Position numbers and translations under genes: made by a program. From Methanosarcinales archaeon (lineage in GTDB: Archaea; Halobacteriota; Syntropharchaeia; Alkanophagales; Methanospirareceae): a stretch of 11,801 bases of DNA. The stretch lies in NCBI GenBank assembly GCA_025464275.1, contig JAODGR010000075.1, forward strand, positions 1 to 11,801. The letters run 5' to 3'. Below the pieces are notes generated by a model that had not been told where the DNA came from, made no database searches, and saw only the letters and a list, made by a program, of their open reading frames with translations. This document shows positions 5,384-11,801 of the stretch, piece after piece (positions within the stretch are counted from its first letter, which is position 1; each line of letters opens with the position of its first letter).

Positions 5384-7489
5384 ATGCTTGACAAACTCTT
5401 CAATCCCGAGAGTATAGCGGTGGTCGGTGCAACGCCAAAAGAGGGTAAAGTGGGGAACACCATCCTCAGAAATTTAATCGCAGCACGGAAGTTCAGGTTA
5501 TATCCCGTAAATCCCGGCTACGATAAGCTTCTGGGCTTGAAGTGCTACCCCTCAGTGAGCGAAGCGGAGAGTGACACCGATACCGGAATAGACCTCGTGG
5601 TGATTGCGATACCCGCAGGTGCAGTACCCGAAGTGCTGGAAGAGTGTGGCAATCGCGGTATAAAGAACATTGTGGTCATCTCCGCCGGCTTCAAAGAGGC
5701 TGGACGTGAAGGTGCAGTGCTCGAATCCCAGCTCGTCAGTATCGGCAGGCGCTACCATCTGAACATCGTTGGTCCCAACTGCCTGGGTATTATAAACACG
5801 CATGCAGACCTGAATGCAACCTTTGGTAAGACCATCCCGGATAGGGGCAGCATCGCATTCCTCAGCCAATCCGGCGCGTTCGCACTGGCGGTTATCGACT
5901 GGGCAAAAGCGGCTAAGGTCGGCTTCAGCAAGGTCGTATCGCTGGGTAACAAAGCGGTACTCGACGAATGCCACTTCCTGGAATACCTGAGTAACGACCG
6001 TGAGACCGGGGTGATCGCGATGTATCTCGAGGATGTAAGCGAAGGCAGCCGATTCATGAGGGTGGTGCGTACCATCTCGAGGCGGAAACCGGTGGTGGTG
6101 ATGAAGAGTGGCAAGACAGAAGCGGGTGCAAAAGCCGCATCCAGTCACACCGGTAGCATAGCGGGCAGTGCAGATGCATATCGAGCTGCTTTTGCACAGT
6201 CGGGCATCGTGGAAGCACCATCAATACAGGATCTCTTCGATTTCTCCCTCACACTATCACGAATCCGGAGTATAGGTACAGGCACAGGTACAGGTACAGG
6301 TGCGAGCACAGGAGGGATAGCAATAGTGACCAACTCCGGGGGACCCGGTGTCATGGCTGCGGACGCCATCGAGGAATCCGGGCTTAAACTCGCCGATTTC
6401 GAGCGAGAGACGCTGGAAAAACTCTTATCGCTCCGGCTCGCCAATTCCTATAACCCCGTTGATATACGCGGTGATGCCACATCCGAGTTATTTGGGACTG
6501 TACTGGACATAGTTGCCGCAGACGGGCATGTGGGTGCGATAATCGCCATCCTCTCTCCCACTGCTCCGATAGAATTTGACCGCGCTGTTGATTACCTCCT
6601 GAAGACGGATGCAAAAAAGCCCGTCATCCCTGTATTTATGGGCGGTGAGACGGTAGGAGCAGCAGTTGAAGAGCTTAAAAGACATGGTATCACAAATTAT
6701 TTTGACCCTGTGAGGGCGGTGAAGGCGGTCAGTGCGGTCAGTGCCTACCAGGAGATGCAGCAACGGGCTCTTGAACCTCCTCATCATTTCAATATCGATA
6801 CCGCACGGCTGAGGGCTGAACTGCCTCATACGCCGGTTCCCGGCTTTGAACTGCTGAAAGCTTACGGCATCCCTGTACCAGCCTATGGTAAAGCTACAAC
6901 TGCCGATGAATCACTCCAGCTCGCCGACAGGATTGGCTATCCCGTAGCCATGAAGATCCTCTCACCGGACATAATTCACAAGACTGATGTGGGTTGTGTG
7001 AAGCTGGATGTGGGGAGGGAGGAGGTGAAGAGGTGCTTCTTTGAGATCATGCGCAGAGGTGAGAAGTACACCAGTGCGAGCCGAATAGAGGGTGTACTCG
7101 TACAGGAGATGGTCAGGGGTGGCAAGGAGGTGATAATAGGGATGAAACGAGACAGGCATTTCGGTCCTCTCCTCATGTTCGGACTGGGCGGGATTTATGT
7201 GGAGGTCTTCAAGGACGTATCATTCCGGATTGCTCCACTGAGCAGGAGTGATGCAATAGAGATGATAAGGAATGTCAGGGCATACAGGCTATTACGAGGT
7301 GTAAGGGGTGAGCCGATGTCTGATATAGACTCGCTCGTCGAGCTCCTGCTCAGGTTCTCTCAGCTATGTGTGGAGTTCCCGGAGATACTGGAAGCAGATT
7401 TGAACCCGATCAAGGTCTTCGAAGCTGGCAGAGGATGCGCTGTGGTTGATGTTAAGTTGATAACGCGTCACCCATCCCACGACCTGTGA
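5384..7489 (+). CDS. ADP-forming acetate/acyl-CoA synthetase, alpha-beta fusion
   Basis: 701-residue NDP-forming acyl-CoA synthetase that makes ATP from ADP, phosphate and acetyl- or acyl-CoA (reversible) in the cytoplasm. Order: CoA-binding Rossmann domain (about 5-130, with SIAVVGAT near the start), succinyl-CoA-synthetase-like domains with GPNCLG and SQSGAFA, the phosphorylatable His255 in ASSHTGSIAGS, a linker around 450-490, then an ATP-grasp beta part with the second conserved His532 in SPDIIHKTDVG and ending LEADLNPIKVF. After HKTDVG the usual second Gly is Cys (GCVKLDV). A (GT)n insert near residues 298-308 arises from a hexamer repeat, and a 9-nt repeat gives AVSAVSA near 448-454. 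GGAG lies 4 nt before the ATG. Alpha and beta parts are separate genes in Pyrococcus but fused in many archaea. Substrate (acetate, propionate, aryl acids) cannot be told from sequence. The 3' end overlaps the convergent ABC gene by 38 bp. Confidence 0.92.
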   Translation: MLDKLFNPESIAVVGATPKEGKVGNTILRNLIAARKFRLYPVNPGYDKLLGLKCYPSVSEAESDTDTGIDLVVIAIPAGAVPEVLEECGNRGIKNIVVISAGFKEAGREGAVLESQLVSIGRRYHLNIVGPNCLGIINTHADLNATFGKTIPDRGSIAFLSQSGAFALAVIDWAKAAKVGFSKVVSLGNKAVLDECHFLEYLSNDRETGVIAMYLEDVSEGSRFMRVVRTISRRKPVVVMKSGKTEAGAKAASSHTGSIAGSADAYRAAFAQSGIVEAPSIQDLFDFSLTLSRIRSIGTGTGTGTGASTGGIAIVTNSGGPGVMAADAIEESGLKLADFERETLEKLLSLRLANSYNPVDIRGDATSELFGTVLDIVAADGHVGAIIAILSPTAPIEFDRAVDYLLKTDAKKPVIPVFMGGETVGAAVEELKRHGITNYFDPVRAVKAVSAVSAYQEMQQRALEPPHHFNIDTARLRAELPHTPVPGFELLKAYGIPVPAYGKATTADESLQLADRIGYPVAMKILSPDIIHKTDVGCVKLDVGREEVKRCFFEIMRRGEKYTSASRIEGVLVQEMVRGGKEVIIGMKRDRHFGPLLMFGLGGIYVEVFKDVSFRIAPLSRSDAIEMIRNVRAYRLLRGVRGEPMSDIDSLVELLLRFSQLCVEFPEILEADLNPIKVFEAGRGCAVVDVKLITRHPSHDL
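6275..6310. repeat. GGTACA hexamer tandem repeat inside the acyl-CoA synthetase gene
   Basis: GGTACA, GGCACA, GGTACA, GGTACA, GGTGCG, AGCACA in a row, encoding a (GT)n-type linker just before the IAIVTNSGGPG strand. The unit is closely related to the GGTAYR repeat found in the fumarase beta gene 3.2 kb away. Confidence 0.9.
6725..6742. repeat. 9-nt tandem repeat GCGGTCAGT inside the acyl-CoA synthetase gene
   Basis: Two perfect copies of GCGGTCAGT, preceded by the similar GCGGTGAAG, encode AVKAVSAVSA at the junction between the alpha-like and beta-like halves. In frame. Confidence 0.75.
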
Positions 7490-8411
7490 AGTAGAGAAAT
7501 ACATCTTCCAGGCTTGGCTTCCTCAAATTCACCGCTCTTATCTCCAGCCCCTCCTCCGCTGCAAGCTCCATAATCGCCGGTATTCTCAATTCCGCACGCT
7601 CCATCTTTAATATCACATAACCATGGTACAATTTTATATCACGTACGAAATCGAGCTTCCTGAATGCCTCTATATTCACATCCGGGTTACTCAGCTCCAG
7701 ACTCACCAGGTCTGACCCAATCAGGTCCTTCAAGTTTCGGGGACTGTCAAGCACGATTATCTTACCATGGTCCATGATTCCCACACGGTCACATAGATAA
7801 TCCGCCTCCTCCATGTAATGCGTGGTCAATACCATCGTTACACCCTCACGCCTCAACTCCTTTATGTAATTCCATATCGCTCTCCTGGTATGCGTGTCCA
7901 GACCCAGAGTGGGCTCATCCAGGAAGAGGATTTCGGGATGGTGCAAGAACCCACGTGCAAGTTCCAGACGGCGTTTCATACCACCTGAGTACTTGTCCAC
8001 GAGCAGATCCGCCTTGTCCTCCAGCTCAACCAGCTTCAAGACCTCTTCTATCCGCTTATTACGCTCTCCTCGCTTCATACCGTACATCCGCGCATGGAAA
8101 TCCAGATTCTCCCTGCCCGTCAATCGCCAGTCAAGCGCAGGCTCCTGGAATACTATCCCTATATGCTCTCTCACCTCATCCCTCTCCATGGTGAGATCGA
8201 AACCCGCAACACGTGCCATACCGGAGGTGGGCTTCAGCAGTGTGGTCAGTATCTTTATCAGTGTGGTCTTACCCGCACCGTTGGGACCGAGTATTCCAAA
8301 TATCTCACCTCTATCCACACTGAATGAGATGTGGTCAACGGCGGTGACGGCGGCGGTACCGCTATTAAACCGCTTTGTCAAATTCTCTACCTCTATCGCC
8401 CTCGCTCTCAT
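7452..8411 (-). CDS. ABC transporter ATP-binding protein, DrrA/CcmA-type
   Basis: 319-residue ATPase of the kind that drives two-component drug, lipid or polysaccharide exporters at the membrane. All catalytic motifs are intact: Walker A GPNGAGKTT (42-50), Q-loop VFQEPALD (87-94), signature YSGGMKRRLELARG (141-154), Walker B ILFLDEPT (161-168), D-loop LGLD (169-172) and the switch His198 in TTHYMEEAD. The region after about 225 is the C-terminal extension seen in DrrA-type ATPases. The wording 'YSGGMKRRLELARGFLHHPEILFLD' is split here only to note it is strongly DrrA-like. No permease gene lies on either side within the window, so its membrane partner is elsewhere. It starts 47 nt after pheT on the same strand and may be read through from it. 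The final 38 bp overlap the convergent acyl-CoA synthetase. Confidence 0.92.
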   Translation of the reverse strand: MRARAIEVENLTKRFNSGTAAVTAVDHISFSVDRGEIFGILGPNGAGKTTLIKILTTLLKPTSGMARVAGFDLTMERDEVREHIGIVFQEPALDWRLTGRENLDFHARMYGMKRGERNKRIEEVLKLVELEDKADLLVDKYSGGMKRRLELARGFLHHPEILFLDEPTLGLDTHTRRAIWNYIKELRREGVTMVLTTHYMEEADYLCDRVGIMDHGKIIVLDSPRNLKDLIGSDLVSLELSNPDVNIEAFRKLDFVRDIKLYHGYVILKMERAELRIPAIMELAAEEGLEIRAVNLRKPSLEDVFLYFTGRGMGDALST

Positions 8412-8458
8412 TATTCACACGCTAAGCCCGGTTATACTCACTCTTATTGTTATCTCAC

Positions 8459-10105
8459 CTATACAGTTACAGTTATATCCAGCTCAAATCCCACAACCGG
8501 ATAGTCCAGCCCGAAATTGAGGAGCACTTCAGGGTGTATCTCACCAAATACGCCCCTTATCTCGCCTCCTATCACTATATCCGCCCGCCTGCCTGCCAGG
8601 AACGCTTCATCCGCAGACTCCACCACCTCCGCTTCACCCTCTTTGCCCAGCTCCTTCAGTACTGCATCCACCACCGACCTGACCTCAGCGAAGTTAGCAT
8701 TTGCATGGATCGATAGAGAGGCGAGGTGCTCATGCTCCCGGAGATTCATTATCACGGGACCCACCTCGAAGATACGCTGTGGCAGTTCGTGATGCTTATT
8801 TGATGAGAGGATGTCGAGCAAATTCGGTAAGATCGAGCATCGGAGCATTGTATGCTCACTGCTGATTGGTGATGCCACCCTTACAATCCCGGTATCATCC
8901 GGTCGCATTCGCACCCGCCGCATCAGCTCAAACTGCTTGCTCTCCGAGGTAAGTACGAAGGTAATCACCTCGAAATAACCTAATCCGGTCATTATCTCTC
9001 TTATTACTGCCTTACGCGCCTCAGCTGGATGCTCCTCCCCTATAACCACGGCAGTGGGATTCTCTGGCTTTATCCTGTTATATCCGTATCCGATGGCTAT
9101 GTCTTCGATGATGTCACGTGGATGGAGTATATCGTACCGGTAAGCCGGTATCAGTAATTCAATCATCCCACCCCCGCTCTTAATGACGCGTGCATCGAGC
9201 CCCATACGCGCACAGCTCCGCTTACACTCACCCTCATCCAGCTTGAGTCCGAGGAGCGAGTTGACCTCGTCCATCGAGACCACCATCTTCGTGGGCTCCA
9301 GGCAGGGTGTCTCCTCATCTCCTGCTGGATAATGCATCAATACCGACTGGACTCGCCCACCACGTTCAACGAGTGCAGAGGCAATGATATTCAGGGCAAT
9401 GGATACATTCTTATTCAAGCCAGTAACCTCTATAAAAATATCCCTGCTCGATTCGGTCACCCTCGTCTGCTCTGCATTGATAATGGGCGGGAAGGAGAGG
9501 GTATCTCCTCTGGAGTCGATGATCAACGGGTACCTGGCTTTGCCACTGAGGATGTAACTGTATGCAATCCCCTTTGGATGCCTGGCTAAGATCTCGCTCA
9601 GGCTCATCTCCTCACTGTAATCCAGCGGTATAAATGAGGATTCAGGGTCAGCTGCGATGTACCTGAAGGGTGGTTTCACCTCCTGCAGGTCATGCAGCCC
9701 GATTGCAACCTTCTCGCGGTTACGACCGATTCCGCGGTGCAAATGCTCCTGTAGCTGCATCAGCGATTCTATTGCATTCGCACTGAGATGCACATCCCGT
9801 GCAACACCACAAGCGATATAAGGTCGAACATCCCTCACTGAGGGGTCCACGAACATCTCTATACCGGATGGTTCCACTTCGTACCGCACCAGCCCGGGCT
9901 CCACTTCCAGGAATTGCCTTAATGCACGGGCTACACCCTCCACACTGAACAGGTCAGGGCGATTGGGGAAGAACTCCACATCCATGTACTCCTGCTCCAT
10001 CCGCTCCACATCAGCAGGCATCAGGGGCAGTTGCTCCTTTATCCGCTCGATATCCACACCCGTCAGGCTCTCAAGCTCAGAGTAAGGCAATCTTATTACA
10101 GGCAT
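8459..10105 (-). CDS. pheT: Phenylalanine--tRNA ligase beta subunit, archaeal type
   Basis: 548-residue beta chain of the (alpha-beta)2 phenylalanyl-tRNA synthetase, which charges tRNA-Phe and edits Tyr mischarging. The length matches archaeal/eukaryotic PheT and is much shorter than the bacterial form, which carries extra N-terminal tRNA-binding-like and C-terminal anticodon domains. Landmarks are MPVIRLPYSELESLTG at the start, VEFFPNRPDLFSVEGVARALRQFL (43-66, typical archaeal), the B3/B4 editing region around 75-270, YDILHPRDIIEDIAIGYGYNRI in the B5-like region, and the catalytic-like C-terminal module ending GEIHPEVLLNFGLDYPVVGFELD. pheS is not in the window, so the subunits are not adjacent on the 3' side. 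It lies 33 nt after the HAD gene; that gap is filled by an 11-nt tandem repeat. Confidence 0.96.
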   Translation of the reverse strand: MPVIRLPYSELESLTGVDIERIKEQLPLMPADVERMEQEYMDVEFFPNRPDLFSVEGVARALRQFLEVEPGLVRYEVEPSGIEMFVDPSVRDVRPYIACGVARDVHLSANAIESLMQLQEHLHRGIGRNREKVAIGLHDLQEVKPPFRYIAADPESSFIPLDYSEEMSLSEILARHPKGIAYSYILSGKARYPLIIDSRGDTLSFPPIINAEQTRVTESSRDIFIEVTGLNKNVSIALNIIASALVERGGRVQSVLMHYPAGDEETPCLEPTKMVVSMDEVNSLLGLKLDEGECKRSCARMGLDARVIKSGGGMIELLIPAYRYDILHPRDIIEDIAIGYGYNRIKPENPTAVVIGEEHPAEARKAVIREIMTGLGYFEVITFVLTSESKQFELMRRVRMRPDDTGIVRVASPISSEHTMLRCSILPNLLDILSSNKHHELPQRIFEVGPVIMNLREHEHLASLSIHANANFAEVRSVVDAVLKELGKEGEAEVVESADEAFLAGRRADIVIGGEIRGVFGEIHPEVLLNFGLDYPVVGFELDITVTV

Positions 10106-10124
10106 CTTATTCCCCTCACGTACT

Positions 10125-10146
10125 CCTCTACTCTACCTCTACTCTA
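10125..10146. repeat. 11-nt tandem repeat CCTCTACTCTA across the HAD stop codon
   Basis: Two perfect copies (10125-10135 and 10136-10146), then a partial third CCTCTG. The repeat lies in the HAD-pheT gap and covers the HAD stop codon at 10139-10141. It is the only clear repeat in the window whose unit is not a multiple of three, and it sits where frame does not matter. Confidence 0.85.
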
Positions 10147-10918
10147 CCTCTGCCTCCTTCCCTTCACCTGACCGGAGACCCAGCTTCAATAGAATATCCT
10201 CCAGGCTGCTTATTATAAACTCCTCCCATTTCTCACACTCATCTCCATCATCTCCTCCTCTCTCTCCTCCCCTAACTGCTCCCCTAACTGCTCCCCTATC
10301 TCTGCTTCTATCCAGGAAATAAGCATTTATTCCCGCCTTTCTCGGGTTCAGGAAGTCAAATAGCCAGTGGTCACCGATATGAACCACCTCCTGTGGTCTC
10401 ACACCCAGGATATGGCATACCCGGGTATAGAAATTATTGGACTTCTTCACCTCGCCGAAATTAGAGGTGGCGGAGAAGATGTGGGAGAAGAAACTCCTTA
10501 ATGTAGCGGGGATCTGGAACTCTATGAATTCTATCGCGGCATTTGAACTTATTACCAGTTCGTAGCCTGCTTCACTCAATTTACGGAGTACATAGGGCAC
10601 CTCCTCGTATACTTCCACCTCGGTTCTGTATCTCAGAAAAAGTTCTTCTGCACTTATATCCAATCCGAACTTATCCAGCCAGTAATCTATCATGTACCAC
10701 CTGATATTCTCCTCTCCCACCTTCTCGTACTCCCTCTTCACTACCCGATACGCGTCTTCAAAACACAATCCCTCCTTCCTCGCATACTCCTCCGGTATCG
10801 CACGTAGCCACACTGCATCCGTAAATCTCTTGCTCACCAGTGTACCATCCACGTCGAATGATAATACCTCTACCTCAGGCTCCGACTCAGGCTCTTTCAC
10901 TATCATTGATGATTTCAT
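10139..10918 (-). CDS. HAD-superfamily hydrolase
   Basis: 259-residue cytoplasmic hydrolase of the haloacid dehalogenase superfamily, probably a phosphatase. Motif I is SFDVDGTLVS (nucleophile D22, acid/base D24), motif II ISSNA (S124/S125), motif III Lys in the EVKKSNNFY stretch (K158 or K159), and motif IV HIGDHWLFD (D183, D188), all intact. A helical C1-type cap lies at about 30-110. A low-complexity Arg/Gly/Asp insert at about 206-227 derives from 12-nt repeats, and a Glu/Pro-rich N-terminal tail also comes from a repeat. The ATG at 10916-10918 is preceded by GGAG at good spacing; the next ATG (residue 5) has none. The start lies 32 nt inside the end of cobQ, so the two are translationally linked. 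The substrate is unknown; a phosphoglycolate-phosphatase-like or nucleotidase role would be guesswork. Confidence 0.88.
   Translation of the reverse strand: MKSSMIVKEPESEPEVEVLSFDVDGTLVSKRFTDAVWLRAIPEEYARKEGLCFEDAYRVVKREYEKVGEENIRWYMIDYWLDKFGLDISAEELFLRYRTEVEVYEEVPYVLRKLSEAGYELVISSNAAIEFIEFQIPATLRSFFSHIFSATSNFGEVKKSNNFYTRVCHILGVRPQEVVHIGDHWLFDFLNPRKAGINAYFLDRSRDRGAVRGAVRGGERGGDDGDECEKWEEFIISSLEDILLKLGLRSGEGKEAEVE
10271..10294. repeat. 12-nt tandem repeat CCTAACTGCTCC inside the HAD gene
   Basis: Two perfect copies followed by a partial third (CCTATC...), with a TCC-rich tract on the other side (about 10246-10270). On the minus strand it encodes RGAVRGAV and a Gly/Asp/Glu-rich run after the HAD fold is largely complete. 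Confidence 0.85.
10874..10894. repeat. 12-nt period repeat CTCAGGCTC at the cobQ/HAD overlap
   Basis: CTCAGGCTC at 10874-10882 and 10886-10894. It encodes the Glu-Pro-Glu-Ser type tail of the HAD protein (PESEPE) and at the same time contains the cobQ stop codon (10887-10889), so a unit gain or loss would lengthen the HAD tail and may alter the gene overlap. Confidence 0.65.
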
Positions 10919-11801
10919 ATATCTTCTCCATATCTATATTACTGCGCACCAGTTCCGCCAGTTTATCGTACTCCTTATCCCAATCGATAAACCTGGTATT
11001 GCCTCCTCTATGACTGCTTGAAGGTAAGGGTGACTCACCCCTCCTCATGTGTATATAATTCAGGAAAGCATGTCTGAATTCATCATTATCAAATAGCCCG
11101 TGGATATAAGTCCCGATGACATTTCCAGATACGGCACCACCTCCATCATCACTGACCGCCCGCCCTGAGCGCTCAATCACGGTGAATGCACTCCTCACAG
11201 CAGCAGCAGTAGCAGCAGTGGCAGCAGCGGGAGAGAGGTATGTCCTGCCCATGTGTATCTCATAACCTTCAATCTCACCGCTGTAGAAGCTCAAATTCAC
11301 ACGTGCACGTACCTGATTCGTCAGTTTGTGGTGCTCAAATACCGTCTTCGCAGGTATTAATCCCAGCCCTTCCGTCTCTCTCTGGCTCGATTCCACACCC
11401 TCAGGGTCTATTATGGTATCACAGAGCATCTGATATCCACCACAGATACCGATGACTATGCCTCTGCCGCTCTGCGCGTACTTCTGTATCTGTGCAGCGT
11501 ATCCGCTCTGCTTGAGGTACTCCAGGTCACTGATGGTGCTCTTGGAGCCCGGAATGATGAGCACATCCGGGTCACTTATCGGCTCCCCCTTCCCCACATA
11601 GCGCAGTGCGACTCCTGCCTCCGCTTCCAGCACATCAAAATCGGTGAAATTGGATATATGCGGCAGATAAACTACCTCTATCCTTATTACTCCATCTCCA
11701 TCTCCATCTCCCGCTCCAGCTCTCTCCCGCTCCACCGGTAGCGAGTCCTCTTCCTGTATCTTTATATCGTGGAAATGGAAATATGGAACGACCCCAATCA
11801 C
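10887..11801 (-). CDS. cobQ: Cobyric acid synthase (CobQ/CbiP), C-terminal part; N-terminus beyond the right edge
   Basis: The visible 304 residues are the C-terminal half of the glutamine-dependent enzyme that amidates adenosylcobyrinic acid a,c-diamide to adenosylcobyric acid in cobamide synthesis. The frame is open to the window edge, where a GTG is an internal Val codon: VIGVVPYFHFHDIKIQEEDSL is the internal linker of CobQ, and the N-terminal ATP-binding domain lies outside. The class I glutamine amidotransferase domain shows IPGSKSTISDL (84-94), the nucleophile Cys120 in GICGGYQML, GYEIHMGRT (179-187) and catalytic His234 in GTYIHGLFDND. The family's DUF-free C-terminal end FIDWDKEYDKLAELVRSNID is normal. 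Two low-complexity inserts, (DG)n near 31-38 and an Ala/Thr run near 192-201, come from tandem repeats. Its stop lies inside the following HAD gene. Confidence 0.93.
   Translation of the reverse strand: MIGVVPYFHFHDIKIQEEDSLPVERERAGAGDGDGDGVIRIEVVYLPHISNFTDFDVLEAEAGVALRYVGKGEPISDPDVLIIPGSKSTISDLEYLKQSGYAAQIQKYAQSGRGIVIGICGGYQMLCDTIIDPEGVESSQRETEGLGLIPAKTVFEHHKLTNQVRARVNLSFYSGEIEGYEIHMGRTYLSPAAATAATAAAVRSAFTVIERSGRAVSDDGGGAVSGNVIGTYIHGLFDNDEFRHAFLNYIHMRRGESPLPSSSHRGGNTRFIDWDKEYDKLAELVRSNIDMEKIYEIINDSERA
11200..11229. repeat. 9-nt GCAGCAGTR tandem repeat inside cobQ
   Basis: GCA then GCAGCAGTA, GCAGCAGTG, GCAGCAGCG. It encodes an Ala/Thr-rich loop (AAATAATAAA) between the HMGRT strand and the rest of the amidotransferase domain. 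In frame. Confidence 0.85.
11691..11720. repeat. TCCATC hexamer tandem repeat inside cobQ
   Basis: Three perfect TCCATC units followed by TCCCGC and TCCAGC. On the minus strand it encodes AGAGDGDGDG in the linker between the ATP-binding and amidotransferase domains. Confidence 0.9.

Noticed and set aside
5552..6148. Minus-strand open frame of 198 residues opposite the acyl-CoA synthetase
   Set aside because: No recognisable motif and completely inside a strongly conserved gene on the other strand.
8412..8458. Possible independent promoter or small RNA in the pheT-ABC gap
   Set aside because: Only 47 nt with no convincing TATA box, hairpin or ribosome site; nothing supportable.
10125..10300. 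Repeats near the HAD gene as a possible CRISPR array
   Set aside because: Units are only 11-12 nt, directly tandem with no unique spacers; they are microsatellites.
11799..11801. GTG at the right edge as the start of the cobQ gene
   Set aside because: The residues that follow belong to the middle of CobQ, and the ATP-binding N-terminal domain is missing, so this is an internal codon of a gene cut by the window edge.

Overview
The window looks like a piece of a euryarchaeal genome, probably an anaerobe of the methanogen / ANME / Archaeoglobus side of the tree; the exact lineage is inferred, not shown. The support is the archaeal-type CoaD, an archaeal-type PheT of 548 residues, a single-chain ADP-forming acyl-CoA synthetase, a separately encoded class I fumarase beta subunit, an Lrp regulator, and heavy use of ATA (Ile) and AGG/AGA (Arg) codons. 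Coding density is very high, and no stretch longer than about 120 bases lacks a gene. I saw no rRNA, tRNA, IS element or CRISPR array.

Layout. Positions 1-194 (minus) hold a decapitated phospholipase D-like nuclease reading frame, clearly more AT-rich than the rest. It abuts, and overlaps by 14 nt, the end of the next gene. Positions 181-3203 (minus) are a tightly packed three-gene operon, read in the order fumarase beta subunit, AIR-synthase-related ATPase-like protein, UbiA/MenA-like membrane prenyltransferase (0-nt spacing, then an ATGA overlap). A divergent promoter region of about 118 bp (3204-3321) with a perfect inverted repeat and a direct repeat separates it from a plus-strand run: trpD, an overlapping Lrp/AsnC regulator, coaD, and a 701-residue ADP-forming acetyl/acyl-CoA synthetase (to 7489). 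From 7452 to the right edge everything is on the minus strand. In transcription order this is cobQ/cbiP (N-terminus outside the window), a HAD hydrolase overlapping it, pheT, and an ABC ATPase whose end overlaps the end of the acyl-CoA synthetase by 38 bp.

Most genes are central metabolism: TCA/fumarate, tryptophan, CoA, acyl-CoA/ATP interconversion, cobamide and Phe-tRNA charging. The acyl-CoA synthetase next to coaD fits CoA metabolism. The fumarase-AIRS-UbiA trio has no obvious shared pathway, although a MenA-like enzyme beside a fumarase subunit would fit a quinone-using respiratory archaeon.

The most striking genome-scale signal is a set of short tandem repeats (6-, 9- and 12-nt units) inserted in frame in at least five genes (ubiA-like, fumarase beta, acyl-CoA synthetase, HAD, cobQ). 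They give low-complexity peptide inserts such as (RG)n, (KS)n, (IP/VP)n, (GT)n and (DG)n at what look like surface loops. One 11-nt unit, which is not a multiple of three, lies only at a stop codon and the adjoining intergenic gap.
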